Shown piece after piece: positions 16,658 through 25,000 of a stretch of DNA of 64,000 bases (positions are counted from its first letter, which is position 1; the number at the start of each line of letters is the position of its first letter). Position numbers and translations under genes: made by a program. The stretch comes from Gemmobacter sp. (GTDB taxonomy: Bacteria; Pseudomonadota; Alphaproteobacteria; Rhodobacterales; Rhodobacteraceae). Where the stretch lies: positions 2,026,501 through 2,090,500 of the forward strand of contig NZ_JAUCBS010000013.1 in assembly GCF_034676705.1 (NCBI RefSeq), given 5' to 3'. The notes below the pieces were generated by a model. The model worked only from the letters and a program-made list of their open reading frames with translations. It made no database searches and was not told the origin of the DNA.

Positions 16658-17809
16658 ATGTCTGCGCCCCTGCGGTTCGATCTGATCGTGCTGGGCGCGG
16701 GGCCGGCCGGTGCGGCGGCGGCGGTCACGGCAGCGCGGGCCGGGCTGGCGGTGGCGCTGGTCGACAAGGCCGCCTTCCCGCGCGACAAGCTGTGCGGCGG
16801 CGGGGTGTCGGGCCGGGCGCAGCACCATCTGCGCCGGGTGTTCGGCGATCTGCCCGATGGGCTGCTGCACCCGGTGGCGCACATCCGGTTGCGTCACCAG
16901 GGCGAGGATCTGGGTCTGCAACCCTGCGTGCCGCCGTTTGCCACCACCATGCGCGCCGGGTTCGATGCCGGCCTGCGCGGGCTGGCATTGCAGGCCGGGG
17001 CGCAGGATTTCGCCGGCCGTCGGGTGGCGCAGCTCGACCCGGTCGGGGCAGGCGTGACGTTGGCCTGCGGCACGGCGCTGGCAGCGCCTTTGCTGATCGG
17101 GGCCGACGGCGTTCACAGTGCTGCGGCCCGCAGGCTCTGGGGCCGCGATCCGGCCCGCCTGGCCTTTGCGCTGGAGGTCGAGGCGCCGCCCCGCCCCGGC
17201 CCCGATGTGCTGGAGATTGATCTGGGCGCCGCCGCCTGGGGCTATGGCTGGGCCTTTCCCAAGGCAGGGGGGCTGACCATTGGCGTCGGGGGCATTGCCG
17301 CGCGCAATCCCCGGCTGATGGACCACATGCGGCGCTATATGGCTGGCCACGGCCTGCCCGGCGGCCTGCGGATCAAGGGCCATCATCTGCCCTTTGGCGA
17401 TTTCCCGGCCGAACCCGGTCAGGGGCGGGTGCTGCTGGCCGGCGATGCCGCCGGGCTGGTCGATCCGATCACCGGCGAAGGCATCGGCTGGGCGGTGCAT
17501 TCCGGCGCCTTGGCCGCGCAAGCGGTGATGCGGGCGCTGGCGGCGGACAGCCCCGGGGCAGCACTGCGCCACTACACCAATGCCCTGGCCCCGGTGCATG
17601 CCGAACTGCGCCGCGCCCGCGCGCTGCGTCGCCTGGTCTATGCCGCACCGCTGGCCCGCGCCATTGCCCGCAACCCGGCGATCCAGCGCCGCTACATCCA
17701 GCTGCTGCAAGGCGAACGCGATTATGCCGACCTTGGCGCCGCCTCCCTCCTGCGGCTGCTGCGCCGTCTGGCCCTGCCTGCCCTTGACCGCTTGGGGCCC
17801 CGCCGCTAA
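16658..17809 (+). CDS. Geranylgeranyl-reductase-family FAD oxidoreductase
   Basis: 383 residues. The N-terminal Rossmann motif GAGPAGAAAAVTAARAGLAV is followed by the family marker FPRDKLCGGGVSGRA, which contains the substrate-side Cys-Gly-Gly. LLIGADGVHSAAARRLWG, GYGWAFPKAGGLTIGVGG and GRVLLAGDAAGLVDPITGEG complete the para-hydroxybenzoate-hydroxylase-type fold. Members reduce double bonds of prenyl chains in (bacterio)chlorophyll, archaeal lipids or quinones, or act on unknown lipids. No photosynthesis genes are present here, so it should not be called BchP/ChlP without more evidence. It is probably cotranscribed with msrA. Confidence 0.82.
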   Translation: MSAPLRFDLIVLGAGPAGAAAAVTAARAGLAVALVDKAAFPRDKLCGGGVSGRAQHHLRRVFGDLPDGLLHPVAHIRLRHQGEDLGLQPCVPPFATTMRAGFDAGLRGLALQAGAQDFAGRRVAQLDPVGAGVTLACGTALAAPLLIGADGVHSAAARRLWGRDPARLAFALEVEAPPRPGPDVLEIDLGAAAWGYGWAFPKAGGLTIGVGGIAARNPRLMDHMRRYMAGHGLPGGLRIKGHHLPFGDFPAEPGQGRVLLAGDAAGLVDPITGEGIGWAVHSGALAAQAVMRALAADSPGAALRHYTNALAPVHAELRRARALRRLVYAAPLARAIARNPAIQRRYIQLLQGERDYADLGAASLLRLLRRLALPALDRLGPRR

Positions 17810-17823
17810 GCCCCGGATCAATG

Positions 17824-17880
17824 CTGCTTCGCTCTGAGGCAAATATCCTGCGGGGGGTCCGGGGGGCGCAAAGCCCCCCG
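17824..17880 (-). repeat. Structured dispersed repeat, copy 3
   Basis: On the minus strand it reads hairpin A GGGGGGC-TTTGC-GCCCCCC (17861-17879), then CCCCCCGCAGGATATTTGCC followed by TCAGAGCGAAGCAGC. There is no separate hairpin B. It lies between the stop of the geranylgeranyl-reductase-like gene and prmA. Confidence 0.75.
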
Positions 17881-17917
17881 GCCGCATCCATCCCGCACCC
17901 CCGCAAAGGACCATGCC

Positions 17918-18790
17918 ATGCCCACCTATTCCGCCCTGACCACGCTGCCCGGCCAGGACATTGCCGAAGCCCTTGCCGAAGCGATGGAGAACATGTCGCC
18001 CGAACCCTATGGCGTCGGCGTGTTCGAGATCGAGGATGGGTCCGGCCTGTGGGAGGTGGGGGGCTATTTCCTGGACCAGCCCGACGATACCGTCCTGCTG
18101 CTGCTGTCCACCGCCTTTGGCGCCAAGCCCTTTGTCGTCTCGGAACTGCCCGACATCGACTGGGTCGCCAAGGTGCGCCGCGATCTGGCCCCGGTCGAGG
18201 CGGGGCGGTTCTGGCTGTTCGGCAGCCATGATGCCGACAAGGTGCCCGCCGGTGTGGTGCCCTTGCAGATCGAGGCGACGGTGGCCTTTGGCACCGGCCA
18301 TCATGGCACCACGCTGGGCTGCCTGCGCGCGGTGGACCGGCTGGAGGCCGGCGGGCTGACCTGCCGCAACGTGGCCGACATCGGGTCGGGCACCGGCGTT
18401 CTGGCCATGGCGGCGGCGCGGATCTGGCCGGATGCGGCCGTCATCGCCTCGGATATCGACGAGGTGGCGGTGGACGTGGCCATCGCCAATGCCGAGATCA
18501 ACGGCCTGACCGACCGCGTGCCTTGCGTCGAGGCGGCGGGGTTCGATCACCCCGAACTGGCGGCGCGGGCGCCCTATGACCTGATCTTTGCCAATATCCT
18601 CAAGGGGCCGCTGATCGAACTGGCACCCGACATGGCCGCCCATGCCGCGTCGGGCGGGCATCTGATCCTATCGGGCCTGCTGGTCGTGCAGGCCGAGGAT
18701 GTGACGGCCGCCTATGTCGCCAACGGCTTTGCCCTGACCGGGCGCGAGGACATTGGCGAATGGTCCACGCTGGTGCTGCAACGGGGATAA
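17918..18790 (+). CDS. prmA: Ribosomal protein L11 methyltransferase PrmA
   Basis: 290 residues. The enzyme uses S-adenosylmethionine to trimethylate ribosomal protein L11. The N-terminal substrate-recognition domain (about 1-110) is followed by VAFGTGHHGTTLGCLRAVDR, the SAM motif VADIGSGTGVLAMAAARIWP, the acidic ASDIDEVAVDVAIAN, and the NPPY-like element FANILKGPLIELAPDM. The start MPTYSALTTLPGQDIAEALA is preceded by the ribosome site AAAGGA. Size and motifs are normal for the family. Confidence 0.93.
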   Translation: MPTYSALTTLPGQDIAEALAEAMENMSPEPYGVGVFEIEDGSGLWEVGGYFLDQPDDTVLLLLSTAFGAKPFVVSELPDIDWVAKVRRDLAPVEAGRFWLFGSHDADKVPAGVVPLQIEATVAFGTGHHGTTLGCLRAVDRLEAGGLTCRNVADIGSGTGVLAMAAARIWPDAAVIASDIDEVAVDVAIANAEINGLTDRVPCVEAAGFDHPELAARAPYDLIFANILKGPLIELAPDMAAHAASGGHLILSGLLVVQAEDVTAAYVANGFALTGREDIGEWSTLVLQRG

Positions 18791-18932
18791 CCCTCGCTGC
18801 AACCCATGGTGGCGGCGGTCGGGCGGTCTGGCAACGGACCGTTTCCGGGATGGCACTGTCCCTGCCCAGATCTTGCCACATTTCGGGCCGAAAATTGCCG
18901 GGTGTGGGGGACTTGGTAAAGGGTTTCAGGCC

Positions 18933-19271
18933 ATGGCCGACGACAACATGATGGATTTCGCCCGTCGCGTCCGGCGCATCGAACAGGCGCATGTCGAGGG
19001 GCTGGGGTTCGAGGCGGTTGGCACCCTGGGCCGGTCGCATTACCGCGCGCGCCGCCGCCTGCGCCTGCCGCTGATGGGGCCGGTGATCATGGTGGTCGCG
19101 CTGGTCGTGGTGCTGAAGGCCGCGATCCAGGTGCAGCTTGGCCCCGACCTCTATCAATCCAAGGTGGACCGGCTGTGGCAGGGCCATGCGCTGGAACAGG
19201 TGGGCGCGGTGCTGATGCAGCCCGATCCGCTCAGTCTGCGGGTGGCCGGCAGCCTGGGCTGGATGCGCTGA
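18933..19271 (+). CDS. Small single-pass membrane protein, unknown
   Basis: 112 residues starting MADDNMMDFARRVRRIEQAH. One strong transmembrane segment (about 48-66: LMGPVIMVVALVVVLKAAIQ) is flanked by Arg-rich sequence (YRARRRLRLP), suggesting the N-terminus is inside. The C-terminal about 45 residues (GPDLYQSKVDRLWQGHALEQ) would be periplasmic. I do not recognise a named family. It lies between prmA and the convergent DUF1127 gene, 143 bases after prmA, so its own promoter is possible. It has normal GC and codon use. Confidence 0.65.
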   Translation: MADDNMMDFARRVRRIEQAHVEGLGFEAVGTLGRSHYRARRRLRLPLMGPVIMVVALVVVLKAAIQVQLGPDLYQSKVDRLWQGHALEQVGAVLMQPDPLSLRVAGSLGWMR

Positions 19272-19307
19272 CCGGGGTCCATGACACCGGGTCCATGAAA
19301 AAGGCAA

Positions 19308-19338
19308 AGGCCGCCCGGGGCATGTGCCCGTGCGGCCT
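19308..19338 (-). terminator. Terminator of the DUF1127 gene
   Basis: AGGCCGC (19308-19314) pairs with GCGGCCT (19332-19338), with an inner GGGC-ATGT-GCCC stem. On the minus strand the structure is followed by TTTGCCTTTTTC. It lies between two convergent genes and mainly serves the minus-strand one. Confidence 0.65.
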
Positions 19339-19369
19339 GTCCTGGTCCGGCGCTGGCCGGTGGTCCGGC

Positions 19370-19576
19370 TTAGCGGACGCTGGCCGAGATCGACTCGATG
19401 TCGCCGCGGCACAGGCCGATATCGTCCAGCTCGCGATCCGAGAGCTTCGACAGGGCATTGCGCGTCACGCGGGCATCATTCCACGCAGCCACACCGGCCA
19501 CGAGGGAGACAACGAGGGAGCTCAGCCGGCCGCCGAAGAAGCCCTGAGCCGGGCGGGTGGTTTCGAAAGTGGCCAT
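19370..19576 (-). CDS. DUF1127 small protein
   Basis: 68 residues starting MATFETTRPAQGFFGGRLSS. The C-terminal about 40 residues (ARVTRNALSKLSDRELDDIG, then LCRGDIESI) form the DUF1127 motif, a short Arg-rich helix-turn-helix-like element common in alpha- and gammaproteobacteria. In other alphaproteobacteria, DUF1127 proteins have been linked to phosphate metabolism, RNA turnover and stress; which applies here is unknown. The middle LVVSLVAGVAAWNDA is hydrophobic but short. The ribosome site AAGGA sits ahead of the ATG. A convergent terminator follows the gene. Confidence 0.85.
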   Translation of the reverse strand: MATFETTRPAQGFFGGRLSSLVVSLVAGVAAWNDARVTRNALSKLSDRELDDIGLCRGDIESISASVR

Positions 19577-19867
19577 GGTGAGTATCCTTCACATTCTGCC
19601 TGTTTGGAAAGCATTGCGCTTCCTATGCAGCCAGATAGATGTGCTGCGCGTGCAAAACAACCCGTAACGCCGCAACTCCGTCTTGCGTCTGCCGCATGGC
19701 TGATGCAGCGCGATTCGCCCTGAAAAACAAGGCATATTTACGCCTGCCGGGTAACGGCACAGTGAATGCTGCAATGCAGAATAACCTTTCTGCCCGGAAA
19801 GGTGGCTGGCGCGTGTTCTCTTTTCGTGCTAGTGGCGGGAAAACGGGCAGACAGGCAGGGCGGACAG

Positions 19868-20374
19868 ATGCGGGTGGTCGGCATAGACCCGGGGCTGCGG
19901 AACCTGGGCTGGGGGGTGATCGACGTGGCAGGCAGCCGCCTGACGCATGTCGCGAACGGCATCTGCCATTCGGAATCAGGCGATCTGGCCGACCGGCTGC
20001 TGTCGCTGCATACCCAGCTGACCGAGGTGATCCGCCGTTTCCAGCCCGAAGCGGCGGCCGTCGAACATACCTTCGTCAACAAGGATGCGGTCGCCACGCT
20101 GAAACTGGGGCAGGCGCGGGGCATCGCCCTGCTGGTGCCGGCGCAGGCGGGGCTGGTGGTGGGCGAATATGCCCCGAATGCGGTGAAGAAAACCGTGGTC
20201 GGCGTGGGCCATGCCGCCAAGGTGCAGGTTGACCATATGGTGCGCCTGCATCTGCCCGGCGTGCAGATCGCCGGCCCCGATGCGGCCGATGCGCTGGCGG
20301 TGGCCATCTGTCATGCCCATCATGTGCAATCCTCGGGCCGGTTGCAGGCCGCGTTGAAAAGGGCCGCCGGATGA
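19868..20374 (+). CDS. ruvC: Holliday junction resolvase RuvC
   Basis: 168 residues starting MRVVGIDPGLRNLGWGVIDV. RuvC is a dimeric nuclease that cuts four-way DNA junctions made during recombination and repair. The acidic catalytic residues are visible: Asp7 (GIDPG), Glu in AAVEHTFVNKDA, and the Asp pair in GPDAADALAVAICHAH. The stop overlaps the ruvA start (ATGA), so the two are translationally coupled. ruvB, which often follows ruvA, is not in the next position. Confidence 0.95.
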   Translation: MRVVGIDPGLRNLGWGVIDVAGSRLTHVANGICHSESGDLADRLLSLHTQLTEVIRRFQPEAAAVEHTFVNKDAVATLKLGQARGIALLVPAQAGLVVGEYAPNAVKKTVVGVGHAAKVQVDHMVRLHLPGVQIAGPDAADALAVAICHAHHVQSSGRLQAALKRAAG

Positions 20375-21051
20375 TCGGAAAGCTGTCGGGCATCGTCGAC
20401 TGGAAGGGCGACGGGCTGGTGATCCTGGACGTGCGCGGCGTGGGGTATGAGGTGCTGGTCTCGGACCGCACCCTTGCCGCATTGCCCCCGGCGGGCGAGG
20501 CGGCGGCGCTGTACACCGAAATGGTGGTGCGCGAGGATCTGTTGCAGCTGATCGGCTTTTCCACCCTGCTTGATCGCGAATGGCACCGGCTGCTGACCAC
20601 CGTGCAGGGCGTGGGGGCCAAGGCGGCGCTGGCCATTCTGGGCACGCTGGGGGCCGAAGGGCTGTCGCGCGCCATCGCGCTTGGCGATGCGCGGTCGATC
20701 CAGGCGGCGCCCGGTGTAGGCCCCAAGATCGCACAGCGCGTCGTGCTGGAGCTGAAGGCCAAGGCGCCGCGCCTGATGGTGCAGGGCGGCCGCATGGCCA
20801 CCCCGGCCAGCGCCGAGGCCGAGGTGATCGAACCCAGCCCCAAACCCGCCCCGCGCCGCGCCAAGGCCGCCCCGCCGCCCCCCGATCCGGCGGCCATGGC
20901 CAGTTCCGATGCGCTGTCGGCGCTGACGAACCTTGGCTATGGTCAGGGCGATGCCGCCGCCGCCGTGGCGCAGGCCGCCGGCGAAGGGGCCGCGACCGAT
21001 GCCCCCACCCTGATCCGCGCGGCGCTGAAACTGCTGCAACCCAAGGGATAA
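20371..21051 (+). CDS. ruvA: Holliday junction helicase subunit RuvA
   Basis: 226 residues starting MIGKLSGIVDWKGDGLVILD. RuvA tetramers hold the Holliday junction and load RuvB. The N-terminal OB domain (1-65), the tandem helix-hairpin-helix region (about 70-140: LLTTVQGVGAKAALAILGTL and IQAAPGVGPKIAQRVVLELK) and the C-terminal UBA-like domain III (about 175-226: SDALSALTNLGYGQGDAAAA) are all present. A Pro/Ala-rich linker (KPAPRRAKAAPPPPDPAAMA) joins domains II and III. The gene overlaps ruvC by 4 bases. Confidence 0.95.
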   Translation: MIGKLSGIVDWKGDGLVILDVRGVGYEVLVSDRTLAALPPAGEAAALYTEMVVREDLLQLIGFSTLLDREWHRLLTTVQGVGAKAALAILGTLGAEGLSRAIALGDARSIQAAPGVGPKIAQRVVLELKAKAPRLMVQGGRMATPASAEAEVIEPSPKPAPRRAKAAPPPPDPAAMASSDALSALTNLGYGQGDAAAAVAQAAGEGAATDAPTLIRAALKLLQPKG

Positions 21052-21108
21052 CGGCCCCTTGCCCTCAAGGGCCGGCCTGCCCATATCGCTTGGGACACGG
21101 AGGTGCGC

Positions 21109-22008
21109 ATGGGCGGATACATGAAGACAGCCATGCTGATGGCGGCGATGACGGCGCTGTTCATGGGGCTGGGATCGCTGATCGGCGGCGCTCAGGGCGC
21201 GATGATCGCGCTGGCAGTGGCGGCGGCCATGAACCTGTTCGCCTATTGGAACTCCGACAAGGCGGTGCTGTCGATGTCGGGCGCCCGCCCGGTGGATGAG
21301 GCAAGCGCGCCGGAGTTCGTGCGGCTGGTGCATGAACTGGCCGACGGCGCCGGCATGCCGCGCCCCAAGGTCTATGTGATCGAGACCGATCAGCCCAATG
21401 CCTTTGCCACCGGCCGCAATCCCCAGAATGCCGCCGTCGCCGCCACCACCGGCCTGCTGCGCGCCATGACGCGCGAGGAAATCGCCGCGGTGATGGCGCA
21501 TGAACTGGCCCATATCCGCAACCGCGATACGCTGATCATGACGATCACCGCCACCATGGCGGGCGCCATTTCGATGCTGGCGAATTTCGCCTTCTTCTTC
21601 GGTGGCAGCGACCGCGACCGTCCGGGCGGCATGATCGGCGGTATCCTGATGATGATCCTGGCGCCCTTGGCGGCGGCGTTGGTACAGATGGCCATCTCGC
21701 GGTCGCGGGAATACGAGGCGGACAAGGTCGGGGCCGAGATCTGCGGCAACCCGCTGTGGCTCGCCTCGGCGCTGCAACGTATCGAGGCGCTGGCGCAGCG
21801 CATCGACAACCCGGCCGCCGAACGCAATCCGGCCGTGGCGCATATGTTCATCATCAATCCGCTGCATGCCCATGCCCGGGACAAGCTGTTTTCCACCCAC
21901 CCCAGCACCGCGAACCGCGTGGCCGCGCTGGAGGCTATGGTGGGCGCCCGGCCGGCGGCCCGGTCCTCGGTTCCCCGGGTGCAGCGGCGGGGCGGTCCGT
22001 GGGCCTGA
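21109..22008 (+). CDS. htpX: HtpX-type membrane zinc metalloprotease
   Basis: 299 residues from the ATG at 21109, which has ACGGAGG 6 bases before; GTG 21103 and ATG 21121 are alternatives. The HEXXH zinc site HELAH (131-135) lies in EEIAAVMAHELAHIRNRDTL, with the third ligand in SRSREYEADKVGAEI. Membrane helices are at about 6-45 and 145-200. HtpX proteases (M48B) degrade misfolded inner-membrane proteins and work with FtsH. The family's NAFATGRNPQNAAVAATTGL motif is present. It is convergent with rlmN across a block of five hairpins. Confidence 0.93.
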   Translation: MGGYMKTAMLMAAMTALFMGLGSLIGGAQGAMIALAVAAAMNLFAYWNSDKAVLSMSGARPVDEASAPEFVRLVHELADGAGMPRPKVYVIETDQPNAFATGRNPQNAAVAATTGLLRAMTREEIAAVMAHELAHIRNRDTLIMTITATMAGAISMLANFAFFFGGSDRDRPGGMIGGILMMILAPLAAALVQMAISRSREYEADKVGAEICGNPLWLASALQRIEALAQRIDNPAAERNPAVAHMFIINPLHAHARDKLFSTHPSTANRVAALEAMVGARPAARSSVPRVQRRGGPWA

Positions 22009-22012
22009 GCCC

Positions 22013-22130
22013 GACGATTTCTTGCAAGAAATCGTCCCGGAGCCTTTCAAGGCTCCGGATCTGACCCTGAAGTCAGGGTCAGGGTCGGACCCTTTGAAAG
22101 GGTCCGGGGCGGAGTTTTGCAAAACTCCGC
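22013..22130. repeat. Five tandem hairpins between htpX and rlmN
   Basis: Five inverted repeats stand almost end to end. They are the 24-base palindrome GACGATTTCTTG with its complement (22013-22036); CCGGAGCCTT-TC-AAGGCTCCGG (22037-22058); CTGACCCTGA-AG-TCAGGGTCAG (22061-22082); CGGACCCTTT-G-AAAGGGTCCG (22086-22106); and GCGGAGTTTT with its complement (22109-22130). All arms are perfect and 10-12 bp long, with loops of 0-2 bases. The arms differ from one another, so this is not a simple tandem repeat. Bidirectional termination is one possible role. Confidence 0.85.
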
Positions 22131-22145
22131 TGTTGTGGGTCGGGG

Positions 22146-23327
22146 TTAAAGCCCAGCCTGCGCGGCGATCTCGCGCGCGGGTTTGCGGGCGCGTTCGGTG
22201 GCCGATTTCAGCTGGCCGCAGGCGGCCATGATGTCTTCGCCGCGCGGGGTGCGGATCGGGCTGGCGTAACCGGCCTTGTAGACGATGTCGGCAAAGGCCT
22301 CGATCCGTTCCCAGTCCGACCGCTCATAGGGCGCGCCGGGCCATTCGTTGAAGGGGATCAGGTTGATCTTGGCCGGAATTCCCGCGATCAGCCGCACCAG
22401 ACGGCGCGCATCGGCATCGCTGTCGTTCACGTCCTTGAGCATGACATATTCAAACGTGATGCGTTCGCTGTTCGACAGTTTGGGATAGTCGCGCAGCGTG
22501 GTCAGCAGCGTTTCGATGTTCCACTTCTTGTTGATCGGCACCAGCCGGTCGCGCACCGCATCGGTGGTGGCATGAAAGCTGATCGCCAGCTGGCAGCCGA
22601 TTTCCTCGGCGCAGCGGGCGATTTCGGGCACGACGCCGCTGGTCGACAGGGTGATGCGGCGGCGGCCAAGGGCAATGCCTTCGCCGTCCATCACCACCTT
22701 CATCGCGTCGCGCACGTTGTCGAAGTTGTAAAGCGGTTCGCCCATGCCCATCAGCACGATATTGCTGACCAGGCGTTCGCCGGTCGATCCCTCGCCCGGT
22801 TCGGGCCATTCGTCCAGATCGTCGCGGGCCAGCATGACCTGGCCGACAATTTCCCCCGCCGTCAGGTTGCGCACCAGCTTTTGCGTGCCGGTATGACAGA
22901 ACGAGCAGGTCAGCGTGCAGCCGACCTGGCTGGAGACGCACAGCGTGCCGCGCCCCTCCTCGGGGATATAGACCGCTTCCACCTCGTGCCCGCCGGCGAT
23001 GCGCAGCAGGTATTTCCGGGTGCCGTCGGCCGAGATCTGGCGGGTGACGATGTCCGGCACCGAGATCTCGAAATGCTCGGCCAGCAGGGCGCGGTAGTCC
23101 TTGGCCAAGTTGGTCATGGCGGCAAAGTCGCGCACACCCCAATGATAGACCCATTGCCAGATCTGGCCCAGCCGCATCTTTGCCTGTTTTTCCGGCGTTC
23201 CCGCCGCAATCAGCGCCGCGCGCAGCTGGTCGCGCGTCAGGCCGACAATATTCGTGCGGCCGCCCTCGGGCAGCTTGCGCGGAATCGTCAGAACATCCTG
23301 CGTGATGGGGGCAGTGGGGGCGGTCAT
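22146..23327 (-). CDS. rlmN: Dual-specificity rRNA/tRNA methyltransferase RlmN
   Basis: 393 residues. This radical-SAM enzyme methylates C2 of A2503 in 23S rRNA and of A37 in several tRNAs. The cluster-binding CxxxCxxC is CTLTCSFC (Cys137, 141, 144). The family's VGCTLTCSFCHTGTQKLVRN and the SAM-binding GMGEPLYNFDNV are clear. The mechanistic Cys lies near the C-terminus (GEDIMAACGQL). N-terminal extension and length are normal for the alphaproteobacterial type. It converges with htpX, and its 5' end is divergent from exbB. Confidence 0.95.
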   Translation of the reverse strand: MTAPTAPITQDVLTIPRKLPEGGRTNIVGLTRDQLRAALIAAGTPEKQAKMRLGQIWQWVYHWGVRDFAAMTNLAKDYRALLAEHFEISVPDIVTRQISADGTRKYLLRIAGGHEVEAVYIPEEGRGTLCVSSQVGCTLTCSFCHTGTQKLVRNLTAGEIVGQVMLARDDLDEWPEPGEGSTGERLVSNIVLMGMGEPLYNFDNVRDAMKVVMDGEGIALGRRRITLSTSGVVPEIARCAEEIGCQLAISFHATTDAVRDRLVPINKKWNIETLLTTLRDYPKLSNSERITFEYVMLKDVNDSDADARRLVRLIAGIPAKINLIPFNEWPGAPYERSDWERIEAFADIVYKAGYASPIRTPRGEDIMAACGQLKSATERARKPAREIAAQAGL

Positions 23328-23399
23328 GGCGGTATCCTGTGGCTAAGCGGACTGCATACACCGGAATGGGGGCCATGATAAAGCCCGTTTGCGCATGGC

Positions 23400-23479
23400 G
23401 GAAAGGCGGATCCGTGGGGTGCTAATATCTGACTATTTTAGTATATATTCCGCGAATCGCACGAACGACCGGAAGACCC
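23400..23479 (+). promoter_or_regulatory. AT-rich promoter region of exbB-exbD-tonB
   Basis: The 152-base gap upstream of exbB contains an unusually AT-rich stretch (GCTAATATCTGACTATTTTA, then GTATATATTCC, about 23421-23450). TonB systems are normally iron-regulated, in alphaproteobacteria by RirA, Irr or Fur/Mur. The TGACTATTTTAGTATAT segment loosely resembles an iron-responsive (TGA-N9-TCA-type) box but lacks a good right half. This is a candidate only. Confidence 0.3.
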
Positions 23480-24571
23480 ATGACCCGACTTGCCCTGACC
23501 CCGACCTGCGCCGCGGCCCTGCTGGCCCTGACCCTGGCTGCCCTGGCGCAGACGACGACCGCACCGGATGCGGGGCAGGGCGGGGCTGCGGCGCCGGTGG
23601 TCGTGCCCGAGGCAGCGCCTGCCGTGCCAGCAGCACCTGTAGCACCCGCGGCCGAGCCCGCGCCGCCCGTGGTCCCGCTCGTGACCGCCCCGGAAGCGTC
23701 GGCGCCGGCTGCGGCTGCCGTGCCCGCGATGGAGGCCCCGGTGGCAGAGGCCCCGGCGCCTGCGGCCTCTGTCCCGTCCGAGATCCCGGCCCCCGATGCC
23801 CCCGCCGCATCGGCAGAGCTGCCGGCCGACGCTGCCCCCCTGCCGGTCGATCCCGGCCCGGGCGAGGTGGTGCAGCCGCTGCCCCATCCGCATGACCTGT
23901 CGCCGATGGGGATGTACACTCAGGCCGACTGGGTGGTGAAAAGCGTCATCCTGTCGCTGCTGGCGGCCTGTTTCCTGACCTGGACGGTCTGGCTGTTCAA
24001 GACCATCGAAACCTTCGTCGCCCGGGGCCGCGCCCGCCGGGCCGCGCGCATCCTGACCCGGGCCCACAGCCTGGCCGAGGCCACCCGCAGCCTGGCTGGC
24101 CGGCGCGATCCGGCGGCCTTCATGGCCCATGCGGTGCTGGAGGAATACAAGACCTCGGATCCCGCCATCGACCCGTCGGGGCCCGAAGGGGTCAAGGAAC
24201 GCGCCGCCTCTCTGGTTGGCCGGGTCGAGGTGCAGGCGCTGGCGCGGTTGCGCCGGGGCATGGGCCTGCTGGCCACCGTCGGGTCGGTCGCGCCGTTTGT
24301 CGGGCTGTTCGGCACGGTCTGGGGCATCATGAACGCCTTCATCGGCATTGCCGAGACGCAGACCACCAACCTGGCCGTGGTGGCCCCCGGCATTGCCGAG
24401 GCGCTGTTCGCCACCGCCATCGGGCTGGTCGCGGCCATTCCGGCGGTGGTCATCTACAACCATTTCACCCGCGCGATCGCCAGCTACAAGCAGGCGCTTG
24501 GCGATGCCGGGGCGGCGACCCAGCGCCTGCTGAGCCGCGACATCGACTTTCGCAACGTGAAGGGGGCCTGA
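23480..24571 (+). CDS. exbB: ExbB-type TonB energiser with long Pro/Ala region
   Basis: 363 residues. A signal-like N-terminus (MTRLALTPTCAAALLALTLA) is followed by about 110 residues of Ala/Pro/Val-rich, probably disordered periplasmic sequence (25-135), then a MotA/TolQ/ExbB channel domain. Membrane helices are at about 150-173 (SVILSLLAACFLTWTVWLF), about 275-297 and about 320-345. The core motif LLATVGSVAPFVGLFGTVWG matches ExbB. With ExbD it uses the proton gradient to drive TonB. It begins an exbB-exbD-tonB operon with 3-base and overlapping junctions. Confidence 0.92.
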   Translation: MTRLALTPTCAAALLALTLAALAQTTTAPDAGQGGAAAPVVVPEAAPAVPAAPVAPAAEPAPPVVPLVTAPEASAPAAAAVPAMEAPVAEAPAPAASVPSEIPAPDAPAASAELPADAAPLPVDPGPGEVVQPLPHPHDLSPMGMYTQADWVVKSVILSLLAACFLTWTVWLFKTIETFVARGRARRAARILTRAHSLAEATRSLAGRRDPAAFMAHAVLEEYKTSDPAIDPSGPEGVKERAASLVGRVEVQALARLRRGMGLLATVGSVAPFVGLFGTVWGIMNAFIGIAETQTTNLAVVAPGIAEALFATAIGLVAAIPAVVIYNHFTRAIASYKQALGDAGAATQRLLSRDIDFRNVKGA

Positions 24572-24574
24572 GCC

Positions 24575-25000
24575 ATGGCCGGCGGTATCCGCGACAGCGG
24601 CGACGATGACGATCTGGCGGAAAGCCATGACATCAACGTCACGCCCTTTATCGACGTGATGCTGGTGCTGCTGATCATCTTCATGGTGGCGGCGCCGTTG
24701 TCCACGGTGGGGGTGCCGGTGAACCTGCCCAAATCGAACGCCCCGCCGGCCGAACGGATCGAGGATCCGATCTACATCACCTTGCAACCCGACCTGACCG
24801 TTTCGGTCGGCGAGGATGCGGTGGACCGCAGCCAGCTGGGCCTGCGCCTGCTGGCGCTGACCCAGGGCGATGTGGAAAAGCGGCTGTTCCTGCGGGCGGA
24901 TTCGACCGTGCCCTATGGTGAACTGATGGGCGTGATGAACCTGTTGCGCCGCGCGGGCTATACCAAGGTGGCGCTGATCGGGCTGGAGGCGACGCAATGA
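24575..25000 (+). CDS. exbD: ExbD biopolymer transport protein
   Basis: 141 residues. The short cytoplasmic N-terminus (DDDDLAESHDINVTPFIDVM) leads into one membrane helix (LVLLIIFMVAAPL) that carries the essential membrane Asp (FIDVMLVLLI). The periplasmic domain (about 45-141) ends SVGEDAVDRSQLG ... GYTKVALIGLEATQ. ExbD provides the proton path together with ExbB. Its last codons overlap the tonB start (ATGA). Confidence 0.93.
   Translation: MAGGIRDSGDDDDLAESHDINVTPFIDVMLVLLIIFMVAAPLSTVGVPVNLPKSNAPPAERIEDPIYITLQPDLTVSVGEDAVDRSQLGLRLLALTQGDVEKRLFLRADSTVPYGELMGVMNLLRRAGYTKVALIGLEATQ

Noticed and set aside
16658..17809. Naming the geranylgeranyl-reductase-like gene BchP
   Set aside because: No photosynthesis genes are nearby and the family has several substrates, so the narrower name is not supported.
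15947..18661. A 904-residue minus-strand frame opposite msrA, the reductase-like gene and prmA
   Set aside because: The three plus-strand genes are well supported; the opposite frame has no recognisable domain.
22013..22130. Reading the five hairpins as a tRNA or known riboswitch
   Set aside because: No cloverleaf, no T-loop or anticodon pattern, and near-zero loop lengths; the arms are plain inverted repeats.
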